A stretch of DNA of 64,000 bases, taken from assembly GCF_900172215.1 (NCBI RefSeq), contig NZ_FWFP01000004.1:310001-374000 (forward strand), in the 5' to 3' direction. The notes under the pieces were generated by a model that saw only the letters and a program-made list of their open reading frames with translations, ran no database searches and was not told the origin of the DNA. A program made the position numbers and the translations under genes. How positions within the stretch are numbered: position 1 is the first letter of the stretch; each line of letters opens with the position of its first letter. This document shows, one piece after another, positions 8,750 through 17,802 of the stretch. The stretch is from Ruegeria meonggei (lineage in GTDB: Bacteria; Pseudomonadota; Alphaproteobacteria; Rhodobacterales; Rhodobacteraceae).

Positions 8750-10333
8750 TTAGCCGGTTTCTGGTAGGGCATCGGTCTGAACAACTTTCATCCGAGGTGA
8801 CTTGGGCAGAGTTATGGTGATCATTAACCCGCCTTCCTGGCGATCTTGAAGGTCAACTGTCCCACCATGAGCCTCGACAATCGACTTCACGACCGGTAGC
8901 CCGAGGCCGCTGCCTTCGATCCCCTGCCCCGATGCGTTCGATCCCCGAAAGAACCGGTCGAATGCTTGGGATTTTTCCACCGCGCTCAGGCCGGGACCGT
9001 CATCTTCGATTGTGATCTTGCAAGACGCGAGCCCTTCTTCCAACATCGCGCTTATTGTTGGGCCTCCATATCGTCGTGCATTTTGCAGCAATGCCAGTAC
9101 GGACTGTCGAAGTCGAACTTCGTCAACCGAAGCGATCACCTTGCTTTCTGGGCATTCGACCTGAACCGGATCGGGGAACATCGCCACTGCATCGTGCAGT
9201 ATTTTTCGTAGATCCGTTTCCTTACGATCCAGTCTGAGCTGGCCAGCCTCAAACCGGGCGACGGTCAACATGTCATCCACGATTTGGTTTGTGTGCTTTG
9301 CGGAATCTCGAATACGGGCAAGTGAATCTGAAGCGTCTTCTGACAGCGTTTCTGATGTCCGTAGAGTGACATCAGCCTCGCCGAGGATGATTGCCAAAGG
9401 CGTTCGTAACTCATGGCTGATATCGGCCATCAAACGTTTGCGGTTCTCTTCGCCTGTCTCAAGCTTATCGATGAGTTGCTGAAGCTCGAACGTTCTGGCG
9501 GCAACGGTGTCTTCTAGTTGCCTCTTTTGCTCGGCGCGGCTGACTTCGCGAGCAGCCAATCCTTCGGCCATACTATTCAGAACGGTTTCCAACTCTCTGA
9601 ACTCTTGGCTGCCACCGAGACTTACCGGCTTGGAATAATCGGCCCCACGCAGGTGCCCAATGCCGTCTGCAAGTCGCGTAAGTGGCTTTCTGATCTGGCG
9701 GTTGAACGACACGAGCGCCACAAGCAAAACGCCAATTGCGGCAAGAACGATCAAGTAAACCAATCGTTCATTCCATTTTCTGAAGGCCGCTGCCTCGCTC
9801 AATACCTCGTCGACCTCCTCGGCCTCTTCATCAAGGGCAGCCTGAATTTTTTGATCGAGTTCATCATCAATGTCGCCATCCAGCAGCGCGGCCAAGCGTT
9901 CAATCCGAACAAATGTCTCGATACGGCTTCCATTGGTTGAAAGGTTCGCGATTGCTGCATTGACGGATTCGATATCGTCCTCGATCTCATCGAGAAGTTC
10001 GAGCTCTTCGATTTCCTCATCACCCACCATCTGGATTTCACGCGCGATAGTCATTCGGATCGAATCTAATGTCTGGTCGATTTTCGCCTGCAGCTCTTCT
10101 TCGCTTACGCCATCGTCTCGGTCTCCGATAAGCAACGCGTCGCCGTGTTGCTTGAACAGACGGTATAGATCCGCCTCAAGCCGCAGATGCAGCCCATAGG
10201 ATTCTTGGGCCAGTGATATCCGTGCGCCCCACCATCGCGTTTTTTCGAGGCTGTACAGGGTGAGTCCCGCAAGACCGCCCAAGAAAGCTACCAGAACAGC
10301 AGCGTAAATCCCAAATAGAGTAGATGAACGCAT
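8750..10333 (-). CDS. Membrane sensor histidine kinase
   Basis: 527 aa. TM1 is at about 5-28 and TM2 at about 190-212. The roughly 160-residue extracytoplasmic region between them is very acidic and helical (DEEIEELELLDEIEDDIES; DGDIDDELDQKIQAALDEEAEEVDEVL). A HAMP domain, a coiled coil and HisKA with the phosphoacceptor in SHELRTP (His near 307) follow, then HATPase_c with NARRYGG, EDDGPGLS and GSGLGLPVVKSIVEAHGG. The acidic sensor region suggests a cation, a basic peptide or a partner protein as the signal. It begins 1 nt after the stop of the ABC-like gene, so the two are co-translated. Identity as a kinase is secure; the ligand is unknown. Confidence 0.93.
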   Translation of the reverse strand: MRSSTLFGIYAAVLVAFLGGLAGLTLYSLEKTRWWGARISLAQESYGLHLRLEADLYRLFKQHGDALLIGDRDDGVSEEELQAKIDQTLDSIRMTIAREIQMVGDEEIEELELLDEIEDDIESVNAAIANLSTNGSRIETFVRIERLAALLDGDIDDELDQKIQAALDEEAEEVDEVLSEAAAFRKWNERLVYLIVLAAIGVLLVALVSFNRQIRKPLTRLADGIGHLRGADYSKPVSLGGSQEFRELETVLNSMAEGLAAREVSRAEQKRQLEDTVAARTFELQQLIDKLETGEENRKRLMADISHELRTPLAIILGEADVTLRTSETLSEDASDSLARIRDSAKHTNQIVDDMLTVARFEAGQLRLDRKETDLRKILHDAVAMFPDPVQVECPESKVIASVDEVRLRQSVLALLQNARRYGGPTISAMLEEGLASCKITIEDDGPGLSAVEKSQAFDRFFRGSNASGQGIEGSGLGLPVVKSIVEAHGGTVDLQDRQEGGLMITITLPKSPRMKVVQTDALPETG

Positions 10334-10334
10334 T

Positions 10335-11864
10335 TCAGACGACCTTTGAATTCTGTTTCACCTTAGGCGAGGCGGCATCTTCAGCCAATATGATGGTGGC
10401 CGACGACAACTTCTGCAGATTTTCAAGCAATTTGGCCTGGCGATCCCTGCATGAACCCCACCTGACGGAAGCGATTACGACGACGTCAGCTTTGCCAAGA
10501 ACTGCGCGCACGAGATCAATACTCAATGTTTGGAAGGGTGACAGCCCGTTACCATTTTCCGCCACCCGCTGATCCAGGCCACCAGGTGCCCGAAGCAGGT
10601 CGGATAATCCAAAGGTCTGCATGACCTTTGTTATATTCTGATCATTTGGTCTTTTCGAACACATCAGTGTTGCCGAACGACGCAAACTGCCTTGGAGCCC
10701 GACATGATCGTCCCCGACAAAGGCGACTTTTGAGGCTCTATCTTGCCCATCATAGCGAACCGCGATGCCCTCATTCTTATCAAGGCCCGCGATACACCTC
10801 GCGATACAGTTTGTGTGCTTCCCCGCTAATGTCGAAGTTGAACCGGAAGGGGCTGCGAAAAAGATAGAGTTTCCCTCCAATTCCCCGGTGACTTCGATTT
10901 CAGGGCGCGCGCCATGATTTGCACCAGTTCGCATCAACACCGGTTCCGAAAGCAGCCTCGCTGCCTTTTCGCGTGCAACGCTCCAGGCGCAATAATAGTC
11001 CCACGCCCCGGCTAGGTTCTGCAACGGCAGGGCAAGTAGCGCCAACACAGAAAGGCTCGCAGCGACTGTCGCCGGAGCTGTTTCGTTTTGGCTTGCCAAC
11101 AAAAGCATCAAAAGACCGGTAAGCGCCACACCCAGTTGCAATACTGCCTGAAGGCTGGCGGTTCTGCCTCGACGTGCCAATGCGTCGCGTCGCAACGATG
11201 CGCCTTGTTTGTCAAGTTTGCGCAATTCGCGATTGGTTCGACCCATCATGTCCAGTTCAGGCGCAATCGCTATGCGCTCAATCATGGAAATCGCGATATT
11301 GGCACGTTTGCGACGCAGCTTTTTATGCCGACGAGCCAGATGCCAGGCCAGCATTCCCATGATAAGCAGCGCGAAACTGAGTGAGGCAATGCCATAGACC
11401 GCAAGGGCAGGATCAAGAAAGTAGAGAACGGATACGGCACCCGGAATAACAAAGGTTGCTGACAAAACGTCTGGTAAACCACGGCCAAACCATAGGCGCG
11501 CCGCAGATAGGTCCCCGACAAAACGCAAGGACAGTGCACCAACCCGGCGTTTTTCGTGCCGAGATTTGGGAAGTCGGGCTATCTGCTTATACAACGCTCG
11601 GCGCAAAGAAATCGCGTAACTTTGGCCGAGAGCTTCTGCGCGGTATCTTGAAAAAAACAAGCACGCAGCTGCGATAATTCCGGAGATCGCCAGTTGCAGG
11701 ACCGTACTCATTGCAAGAGCGTGGCCTGCATGAAGCGCGGTAAAGGCATCACGCGTCGCAAACGCTGCGAACGCCAGTGCAACAGCCTGCACAATACCGC
11801 AGATTGTAAGGAGGACCGCATCAACGATGCGGTCCTTTGTGGCCAGTTCCGTGAGGGGGGTCAT
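10335..11864 (-). CDS. ABC-exporter-like membrane protein with degenerate ATPase domain
   Basis: 509 aa. The first about 310 residues form a six-helix exporter-type membrane domain with typical intracellular-loop sequence (SLRRALYKQIARLPKSRHEKRRVGALSLRFVGDLSAARLWFGRG). The C-terminal part aligns by eye with an ABC nucleotide-binding domain but lacks the key residues. Walker A is reduced to APSGSTSTLAGKH, the signature to NGLSPFQTLSIDLVRAVL, Walker B to ADVVVIAS without Asp/Glu, and the switch His is missing (TIILAED). ATP hydrolysis is therefore unlikely. It overlaps the upstream P-loop gene by 4 nt and is followed directly by the kinase, which suggests a sensing complex rather than a pump. 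That role is inference. Confidence 0.75.
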   Translation of the reverse strand: MTPLTELATKDRIVDAVLLTICGIVQAVALAFAAFATRDAFTALHAGHALAMSTVLQLAISGIIAAACLFFSRYRAEALGQSYAISLRRALYKQIARLPKSRHEKRRVGALSLRFVGDLSAARLWFGRGLPDVLSATFVIPGAVSVLYFLDPALAVYGIASLSFALLIMGMLAWHLARRHKKLRRKRANIAISMIERIAIAPELDMMGRTNRELRKLDKQGASLRRDALARRGRTASLQAVLQLGVALTGLLMLLLASQNETAPATVAASLSVLALLALPLQNLAGAWDYYCAWSVAREKAARLLSEPVLMRTGANHGARPEIEVTGELEGNSIFFAAPSGSTSTLAGKHTNCIARCIAGLDKNEGIAVRYDGQDRASKVAFVGDDHVGLQGSLRRSATLMCSKRPNDQNITKVMQTFGLSDLLRAPGGLDQRVAENGNGLSPFQTLSIDLVRAVLGKADVVVIASVRWGSCRDRQAKLLENLQKLSSATIILAEDAASPKVKQNSKVV

Positions 11865-12925
11865 GCGGCCACGTTGACAGTTTCACGTCGCATCAGCGGT
11901 GCAACATGTTGGGTTATGGTCGCGGGCGACCAAAGATCTTCGCGTGATAAAATCGGGCGACCGGTTACCTCAGCAGCTTCGGCTGCGGCCAATGGCGAAC
12001 AACTGACCATCCCGGATATCGCAAATGGGCTGAGACCCACCTTGTTCAGAACGGTCACACCGCCCAGAGCACTTAGTGCGTCAGGTGCAGCAAACAGGAT
12101 GCCGTCCAACCGATCCCGAATCCGCGAAGACTGCAAGATAGCCCGTGTTTCCTGCTGGAACACACCGTCAGCGATCTCAACCACCACAACCTCGGCGCCA
12201 CGCTCAGCTGCGGTTGCAACCAGCGTATCAAAACCGGCTTCAATCGTTTCTAGCGGCATCCGATATGTCGTGGCCATACCGACGTCCGTGAAGTCGAGCG
12301 CCGGAGCGCCTCCGTCTTCGAAACTGTTGAAGTCACCAAAGGCTCCGGTCCCAGTCGCTTTCACACCGGCAACGGAGTAACCCGAACGCGTTAGACCATG
12401 ACCAAGGCTTGACGCAGCCGTTGTCTTTCCGGAATTCATCGAGGCCCCGAAGACACCAATGACCGTAACGTGTTCGTTGTTCGGCAGCGAGGGCAACGCG
12501 TAGTCTGATACGTTAATCACATGACCTGAGGCATTGGTCAGAAGGCCGATGGGCTTTAGTCGCGTCGGATCATCCATACGTATGTGCGCGGCGTCCACTC
12601 GGCCAGCGACACCACCGCCTGCGACCAGATCGATAAGATCGTCATCAATCACCGCGCTGGCAAGAAACTGATCTGGTGCGTATCGGTCGCCCAAACAAAG
12701 GACAACATAGTCACCAGGGTAGCTGACCGAGGCGCGGCGCTCCGCCAACTGAATTTTCTTGTGATGTCCAATTTCGGCAATCTCACAAAGAATAAGATCT
12801 CCTGCCTTTGCGCGGCCCATCTGCGTGGTAAGCCCGTGTACATCGGACCGATCAACTCTGCGGGTTGTAAATGCCCATTTTGCAATTTCGCAAGCGGCAG
12901 GGGAGGTTTGAAGAAACTGTGTCAT
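11861..12925 (-). CDS. P-loop NTPase-domain protein (DUF1611/BioD-like fold)
   Basis: 354 aa with ATG at 12925 and GGAG 7 nt upstream. The N-terminal about 150 residues are unrecognised. A P-loop GASMNSGKTT lies near residue 168, followed by LGHGLTRSGYSVAGVKATGTG and VVVVEIADGVFQQETRAIL. This is the pattern of the dethiobiotin-synthetase/MobB/DUF1611 group of small-molecule-linked ATPases. It is the first gene of the coupled run P-loop, ABC-like, kinase, regulator. It might supply the ATPase activity that the ABC-like protein lacks, or make or modify the signal; neither is shown. The fold assignment is moderately sure, the function unknown. Confidence 0.6.
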   Translation of the reverse strand: MTQFLQTSPAACEIAKWAFTTRRVDRSDVHGLTTQMGRAKAGDLILCEIAEIGHHKKIQLAERRASVSYPGDYVVLCLGDRYAPDQFLASAVIDDDLIDLVAGGGVAGRVDAAHIRMDDPTRLKPIGLLTNASGHVINVSDYALPSLPNNEHVTVIGVFGASMNSGKTTAASSLGHGLTRSGYSVAGVKATGTGAFGDFNSFEDGGAPALDFTDVGMATTYRMPLETIEAGFDTLVATAAERGAEVVVVEIADGVFQQETRAILQSSRIRDRLDGILFAAPDALSALGGVTVLNKVGLSPFAISGMVSCSPLAAAEAAEVTGRPILSREDLWSPATITQHVAPLMRRETVNVAA

Positions 12926-13142
12926 GCTTTGCTCCGTGACTGGCTGTTCAATGAAATCATTTTGCCAGTGCGACGTGAGAAGAATTGCAAAGTGGGATGA
13001 AAGGTCAGCATGCGGTCAAATGAACGGCAAATGAACACGTGCTGTTGGAGCTACGTTTTTAAGCTGCTTATTTTCATGCAGTATGAATTCCGGTTTGCTC
13101 TCACAAACGGTCAGAGGAACATACATAGCAGTGGGCCTTCAT

Positions 13143-13592
13143 TTAGTCGTCATCGTCTCTATCGTCGTCTCCGCCATCACCACGATCGTCTCCATCATCA
13201 TCGCGATCATCACTACGATCATCTCCATCCTGTTCGCCTGACCTGCCACTCTTGTTTTCTCGACCTTCACGTTCGCCGCGCTCATTTTTTTCGCCTTGTC
13301 CATTATCTACACCACGGCGCAACTCAATGATCGTGATACGATCGTCTCCATTACGATCAATGTCCTCAAGAAGCCTCCGCGCGCCGGATTCTCCAAATGC
13401 TGTGGTAAGCTCATTCAAGCTCAAAACTCCGTCCGAATTCGTATCAACAGACCGGAAACTAGCTGTTTGTGCTATGGCTCCATTGAGCAGGCTGAGGTCA
13501 ACTAAAAATGTGAAGGCCAAGAAAAGGGCGCACTTGACGCAGGCGGTTGCCCTTGACCCACGTTGCGCTGCTCCACTGCCAGTCTTTGACAC
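13143..13592 (-). CDS. Secreted EF-hand protein with Asp-rich tail
   Basis: 149 aa from a GTG at 13592 with AAAGGA 7-8 nt upstream; the nearby ATG is out of frame and soon stops. A signal peptide (hydrophobic core about 19-40, cleavage near AIAQ-TA) leads to two EF-hand loops: Asp50-Glu61 (DTNSDGVLSLNE) and Asp79-Glu90 (DRNGDDRITIIE). Both have the expected acidic positions 1, 3, 5 and 12. The last 35 residues are almost only Asp, Arg and Gly. It should bind Ca2+ in the periplasm or outside. It lies 217 bp upstream of the P-loop/ABC/kinase run on the same strand and could feed that sensor. Confidence 0.8.
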   Translation of the reverse strand: MSKTGSGAAQRGSRATACVKCALFLAFTFLVDLSLLNGAIAQTASFRSVDTNSDGVLSLNELTTAFGESGARRLLEDIDRNGDDRITIIELRRGVDNGQGEKNERGEREGRENKSGRSGEQDGDDRSDDRDDDGDDRGDGGDDDRDDDD

Positions 13593-14180
13593 ATTTGATC
13601 CTTTGCCCGTCGAATGCTTCGGTGAAAAAGCGCTCCTTACTTCCAGTAGGACAATATGGCCGGCTGAGATGAACCTGACTTAATTTGAAAGTGAACGTCA
13701 GATGAATGTTGCCAGCTACCCGGAAACACGGTTTGGCTAAAGACATCGAAACCGCCCAAGACCAAACTCTGGTTTCCAAGGCAAAGGCCAGAAGTTACAG
13801 TGATCACAGCTTTCTGCCGGCGACAACGTACAACTGACATTGCGGCCCTAACCGGCCATTCACCGTACCATGCCTTTGCTACGGCGCGGCCCGTCATTCC
13901 GGACTTTCGCTGCGCCCGCGATATCGTGCGACATGTGAACTCACACAGCGCGGGACAGAGCCGCCTTATGAAACCGCTGCTACTGCTGATGCAGCATCGG
14001 TTCGCAGCTGCTGCACGCACATCGCTGCGGTGCAACTTATTTCGTCAAACCGGCCATTCAAGGCAAGGACATAGTCCGAATTTCGAACGGAGCTTTCGGT
14101 GCATCCAGTTTGCGCCCCGAAAAATTGACCTGGTGAATACTAGCGGCAATGCGGGTGGCACACGCACCAGCGCTGTCTGA
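13593..14180. other. Gene-free stretch with interspersed repeat
   Basis: About 590 bp. No frame has a domain or a convincing start. The right half carries a diverged repeat related to 19245-19365 (see the separate entry). The rest looks like decayed intergenic sequence. Confidence 0.55.
13930..14062 (-). repeat. Interspersed repeat family A, copy 1
   Basis: Read on the minus strand, this begins CCGGTTTGACGAAAT and carries GATGCTGCATCAGCA about 60 nt further on. The plus strand at 19249-19365 has both blocks in the same order and spacing, with substitutions between them. The two copies are clearly related but well diverged. Confidence 0.7.
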
Positions 14181-14879
14181 TCAGTCCGTTGAAAAGCAAT
14201 AAAACAGACCCGCCCCGCCAGAACGTGGCAGATGTTCTTCTCCACAACCACGCGAGCCGTGCGACGAGTTCCAGGACACCATGTTTCGCGCATCATTGAG
14301 ACCCACACGGTCATGGTGTCCGACAATCGCGGACCCGTCTTCACTATTCGAAGTCCAGTTGCTGCATGTCGTATCGCCACCTGCCGTCGAGAAATGTCCG
14401 GCAGAATCGGAGCCGGTCAAAATGTCATGTTTGTTCGGCTGACTACCACGCCCATTTACAGGGTTACCGTTTTCATCAAGTGCGGTCTGTAGACTAATGT
14501 TCACGTTGTCGCTGTGCAGATCGGCAACATTGTTGGCGATGAGCTCCCCCTTGGCATTATACCATGGACCCGATCCAATCCGGTCGCGTGCAGAAATACC
14601 ATTGGTGATTGTCATCGGGTCGGTGCTGCGATCAATGGACATTGAGGTGCTCAGATAGGCTGCGAAAGTTTTGGAAGTACCGGCCGCTGAAGCAAGTTCA
14701 TTGCAATGAGCATCGGCGCCTTCAAGGCCGCCTAGATTGGCACCGTCCCCCTTGCCCACACTAGTGATGAAAAACGACATCTCCTCACCCGCCGATTGCG
14801 CCTGTGCGGCCGTTGCGAAACAGCAGATTACGAGTGCAGCAACCCCATGGGCAGCTGTTCTTTTGGTCAACTTCGACAT
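14181..14879 (-). CDS. Secreted lectin-like protein
   Basis: 232 aa from the ATG at 14879 with AGGGAGA about 7 nt upstream; the longer frame to 14927 has no ribosome site. The signal peptide runs to about residue 28 (AATAQAQ-type cleavage region). The mature part has MSFFITSVGKGDGANLGGLEGADAHCNELA, then paired Cys and DTTCSNWTS near the C-terminus, ending in GLFYCFS. I associate this pattern with a C-type-lectin/endostatin-like fold in secreted proteins of marine proteobacteria. It is likely periplasmic or outer-surface and may bind carbohydrate. No catalytic residues were seen. It stands alone between two repeat-rich gaps. Family call is moderate. Confidence 0.6.
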   Translation of the reverse strand: MSKLTKRTAAHGVAALVICCFATAAQAQSAGEEMSFFITSVGKGDGANLGGLEGADAHCNELASAAGTSKTFAAYLSTSMSIDRSTDPMTITNGISARDRIGSGPWYNAKGELIANNVADLHSDNVNISLQTALDENGNPVNGRGSQPNKHDILTGSDSAGHFSTAGGDTTCSNWTSNSEDGSAIVGHHDRVGLNDARNMVSWNSSHGSRGCGEEHLPRSGGAGLFYCFSTD

Positions 14880-15316
14880 GTGTTTCTCCCTTCTTGTTGT
14901 GTGATCTCCGATGCTAGTCGTATGCAATGCTCGGGTCCACGATTAGCGGACACGGATTAGAGAACATGACAGTTCAGCCTACGAAACATATCCTGACGGC
15001 ATATAGGTCGGCACAGACGTTGTGGCCGACTTTTGTCACCATTGCGGCAATCCCAAAATGGGGTTCGTACGAAACTTTCACCGCGAAAATTACGAGCGCC
15101 CGGTCTGACATACGGACCTCCACCGCCGCGCTCTGATCAATTACGTCAGATGCTGGACAAAGAAGCTTTCCGACTTGACCGCGGCAGTATCCGTAGTCAG
15201 CCTAAAGCCGCTATTTCACTGAATGCCCTGCATCGGAATGTCGGCCTTTGAAACACTGAACTCGTAATGCTGCTCTGCAAATAATGCGACTGCTTACAAC
15301 TGTTCTTTGGGTGATT
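14880..15316. other. Gene-free stretch, decayed repeats
   Basis: About 440 bp with only short frames of no coding character. It contains fragments resembling the other interspersed intergenic sequences in this window (for example CACCATTGCGGCAATCCC near 15038). No promoter or RNA gene could be assigned. Confidence 0.45.
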
Positions 15317-16162
15317 TCAGTTGGCTAGAGCTTTGGCTATGCGTTCAACCAAGGCCCGTTGCACGACAGCAAATCTTGGTGTCTGCGCGATTTCCTCTAA
15401 TGTCGCGACCCAGAGCGGAACTTCGATTTGGGGATTCATGCCGGGCGATCTATGAAGGCGGGGGTCAGCGTCGCCGATGAATTCAGGTAAAAATGTCTTG
15501 CCCGCTCCGGAAGCGGCCATCTGCTGAAGCACCAAAAAACTGTCTGCTCCGTTGGTAGTTTGTTCGGTATTCACGTTTTCTGCTAGCCACTTGGCAGGCA
15601 GAGAGCGGCTCAACGCGCCGTCAAGCCTCATCCATTTACGATTTGGGGAACCATCATCATAGACCCCAAACGACAATGTACCTGATCGTTCTCCGACCAG
15701 GCCGTCCTCAAGTTTAATCGATGGGCGCACAGCGATATCCGCAGTCAGCCGGGATAGATCACGGTGGCTGTTGCTACTCAACAAAGTCAGTTCCAACCCT
15801 GGGTACTCTTTGGAAATTTCATTCAAAATCTGAGGCAATACCATCTGGCAAAGACTGTCAGTGGATGTGATGCGAACGTGACCAACAGGAGAGCGGTTCG
15901 CGCCTACGATTGCCCTCTCTACTGAAAGCACCGCATCTTCAACGTTTTCCATAGCCGAGAGAATTGTTCTGGCCTCAGGCAGCGCGGAATATCCAGAAGG
16001 GCTCTTCCGAAAAATCGCACAGCCACTTCTCTGTTCAAAGGCAACCACTCTGCGCAGGACTGTCGCATGTGTTACCCCCAAAGCTTCCGCTGCCGCGTTC
16101 AGCGAACCGTATCTATCAACGGCAAGCATATATCGAAAGTCATCCCAATTATCGTTGTTCAT
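15317..16162 (-). CDS. LysR-family transcriptional regulator
   Basis: 281 aa. The N-terminal winged helix-turn-helix (residues 5-65) contains FRYMLAVDRYGSLNAAAEALGVTHATVLRRVVAFEQRSGCAIFRK. The substrate-binding region begins near residue 92 (GHVRITSTDSLCQMVLPQIL), typical of the family. It is transcribed away from the cytochrome c' gene, with 85 bp between the two starts. That spacer holds the inverted half-sites GTTCAA and TTGAAC at about 16209-16236, so the regulator probably controls the cytochrome pair. Ligand unknown. Confidence 0.9.
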   Translation of the reverse strand: MNNDNWDDFRYMLAVDRYGSLNAAAEALGVTHATVLRRVVAFEQRSGCAIFRKSPSGYSALPEARTILSAMENVEDAVLSVERAIVGANRSPVGHVRITSTDSLCQMVLPQILNEISKEYPGLELTLLSSNSHRDLSRLTADIAVRPSIKLEDGLVGERSGTLSFGVYDDGSPNRKWMRLDGALSRSLPAKWLAENVNTEQTTNGADSFLVLQQMAASGAGKTFLPEFIGDADPRLHRSPGMNPQIEVPLWVATLEEIAQTPRFAVVQRALVERIAKALAN

Positions 16163-16247
16163 AAATTAACAAGAGGCGGCGAATAACAAACAATTACAAG
16201 TAAATTCGTTCAAGTTAACATTCGAAGTATTGAACAGGGAGAGACTC

Positions 16248-16715
16248 ATGATGAAGAAGTTCTCAATTTTGGCGGCAGGCATTTTGTCTGTAGCGGCCAT
16301 TGGCGCAGCCATCGCCCACGAAAGCGAAAACCCGGCTGTGAAAGCTCGGACCTCAGTCATGCAGCTCTATTCCTTCAATCTTGGAACTCTGGGCGGTATG
16401 GCCAAGGGCGAGGTGGAATATGACGCCGAAGCAGCAACACGGGCCGCGAACAACCTGGTGGTTCTGACGCAGATCGATCAATCCGCGATGTGGCCCGCAG
16501 GATCAGACAACGTATCCGATCCATCCACCCGAGCCCTGCCCGCGATCTGGGAAAACTTCCCGGACGTTGGCACCAAAGGGCAGGCAATGGCCGACGCCGC
16601 TGTTGCGATGCAGGCTGCGGCTGGCCAAGATGTTGAAGCCCTGAAAGCGGCTATGGGCGATCTGGGTGGAAGCTGTTCGGCATGTCACAAAGCGTACAGA
16701 GCACCGAAAGACTAA
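16248..16715 (+). CDS. Cytochrome c' family protein
   Basis: 155 aa from the ATG at 16248, preceded by AGGGAG. A signal peptide (about 1-23, ending near AIAHE) targets the periplasm. The mature protein is a four-helix type with the heme site CSACH near the C-terminus (about 143-147) followed by KAYR. That position and motif are typical of class II cytochromes c', whose pentacoordinate heme binds NO or CO. It lies 13 nt upstream of the diheme cytochrome and should share its transcript. A role in NO handling or electron transfer is family knowledge; this copy's role is inferred. Confidence 0.88.
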   Translation: MMKKFSILAAGILSVAAIGAAIAHESENPAVKARTSVMQLYSFNLGTLGGMAKGEVEYDAEAATRAANNLVVLTQIDQSAMWPAGSDNVSDPSTRALPAIWENFPDVGTKGQAMADAAVAMQAAAGQDVEALKAAMGDLGGSCSACHKAYRAPKD

Positions 16716-16728
16716 TTGGTAGATAGCT

Positions 16729-17637
16729 GTGAAGCGGTTTTTCCTTTTCACCGCTTTCGTTGCACTTTTGGTTGGGTTGGCCGGTTTGGTGCTGACCCGA
16801 CCACAAAGAATGGATCAATCACACCTCGACGGTTTGAACCCAGATCTCGCCAGAGGTGAATACGTGTTCCACGCCGCCGGATGCGCATCCTGTCATTCAG
16901 CGCCGGATGCGGTTGGCGGGGACAAGCTCATGCTCTCCGGTGGTCGCCGGTTTGAGACGGAATTCGGCACATTCATTGCTCCCAACATTTCCAGTCACCC
17001 AGAAGTTGGCATTGGGTCCTGGTCTGCCATTGATCTGGCCAATGCTCTGATCCATGGGACCGGACCCGAAGGACAGCACTATTTTCCAGCGTTTCCCTAT
17101 ACATCTTACGCCAACATTACGGCCGAAGACGTTGTTTCGCTCCATGCATTCCTCAGCACCCTGCCAGTGTCCGAAGCCGAAAGCGTCTCGCATGAGGTAG
17201 GTTTTCCCTTCAACGTTCGGCGCGGATTGGGTGGATGGAAGCTCTTGTTCATGTCGTCAGGTTGGGTGGTCGAAGGTGATCTGACCGACCAACAACGACA
17301 TGGCCGGTACTTGGTGGAGGCACTTGGCCACTGCGCCGAATGCCATACGCCACGCAACGGCTTAGGGGGTATGCAACGCGATCTCTGGTTGACGGGAGCG
17401 CCAAACCCCAGCGGAAAGGGACGTATCCCCGGCCTAACCCCAGACCAGCTTGATTGGTCCGAGGCCGACATTGCCGAGTATCTGAAATCCGGTTTCACGC
17501 CGGATTATGACAGCGCAGGTGGTGAGATGGTGGACGTCATCGAGAACACATCACGCCTCACGGATGACGACCGTTTGGCGATTGCCGCCTATCTCAAAGC
17601 TGTTCCTGTTTCGTCGACGGGGCTTCCATCCAAGTAA
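16729..17637 (+). CDS. Diheme cytochrome c, membrane-anchored or secreted
   Basis: 302 aa with a GTG start at 16729. An N-terminal hydrophobic helix (3-23) acts as anchor or signal. Heme 1 is CASCH at 52-56 and heme 2 CAECH near 202-206, giving two class I cytochrome c domains. Such proteins pass electrons between periplasmic dehydrogenases and oxidases. With the upstream cytochrome c' it forms a short operon that may be controlled by the divergent LysR gene. No dehydrogenase partner is encoded next to it, so the electron donor is unknown. Confidence 0.88.
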   Translation: MKRFFLFTAFVALLVGLAGLVLTRPQRMDQSHLDGLNPDLARGEYVFHAAGCASCHSAPDAVGGDKLMLSGGRRFETEFGTFIAPNISSHPEVGIGSWSAIDLANALIHGTGPEGQHYFPAFPYTSYANITAEDVVSLHAFLSTLPVSEAESVSHEVGFPFNVRRGLGGWKLLFMSSGWVVEGDLTDQQRHGRYLVEALGHCAECHTPRNGLGGMQRDLWLTGAPNPSGKGRIPGLTPDQLDWSEADIAEYLKSGFTPDYDSAGGEMVDVIENTSRLTDDDRLAIAAYLKAVPVSSTGLPSK

Positions 17638-17802
17638 CAGTCGTTTGGCGCCATGTTGCGAGGACCAGATGATGTTGCCGGTCGCCAGTAGGAAGCTGTG
17701 AGGCCTATTCCCTTTTCACCGAACACCTGTTTTACGTTTTGAACATCGGAGCTCACCAATCACCCGAGTTTCTGTTCATGATTGACCGAGGGTCGAGGCC
17801 AA

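Noticed and set aside
13009-13330. Plus-strand frame over the EF-hand gene, His/Arg-rich
   Set aside because: Antisense shadow of the Asp-rich tail (GAC/GAT read backwards as His/Arg/Ser codons).
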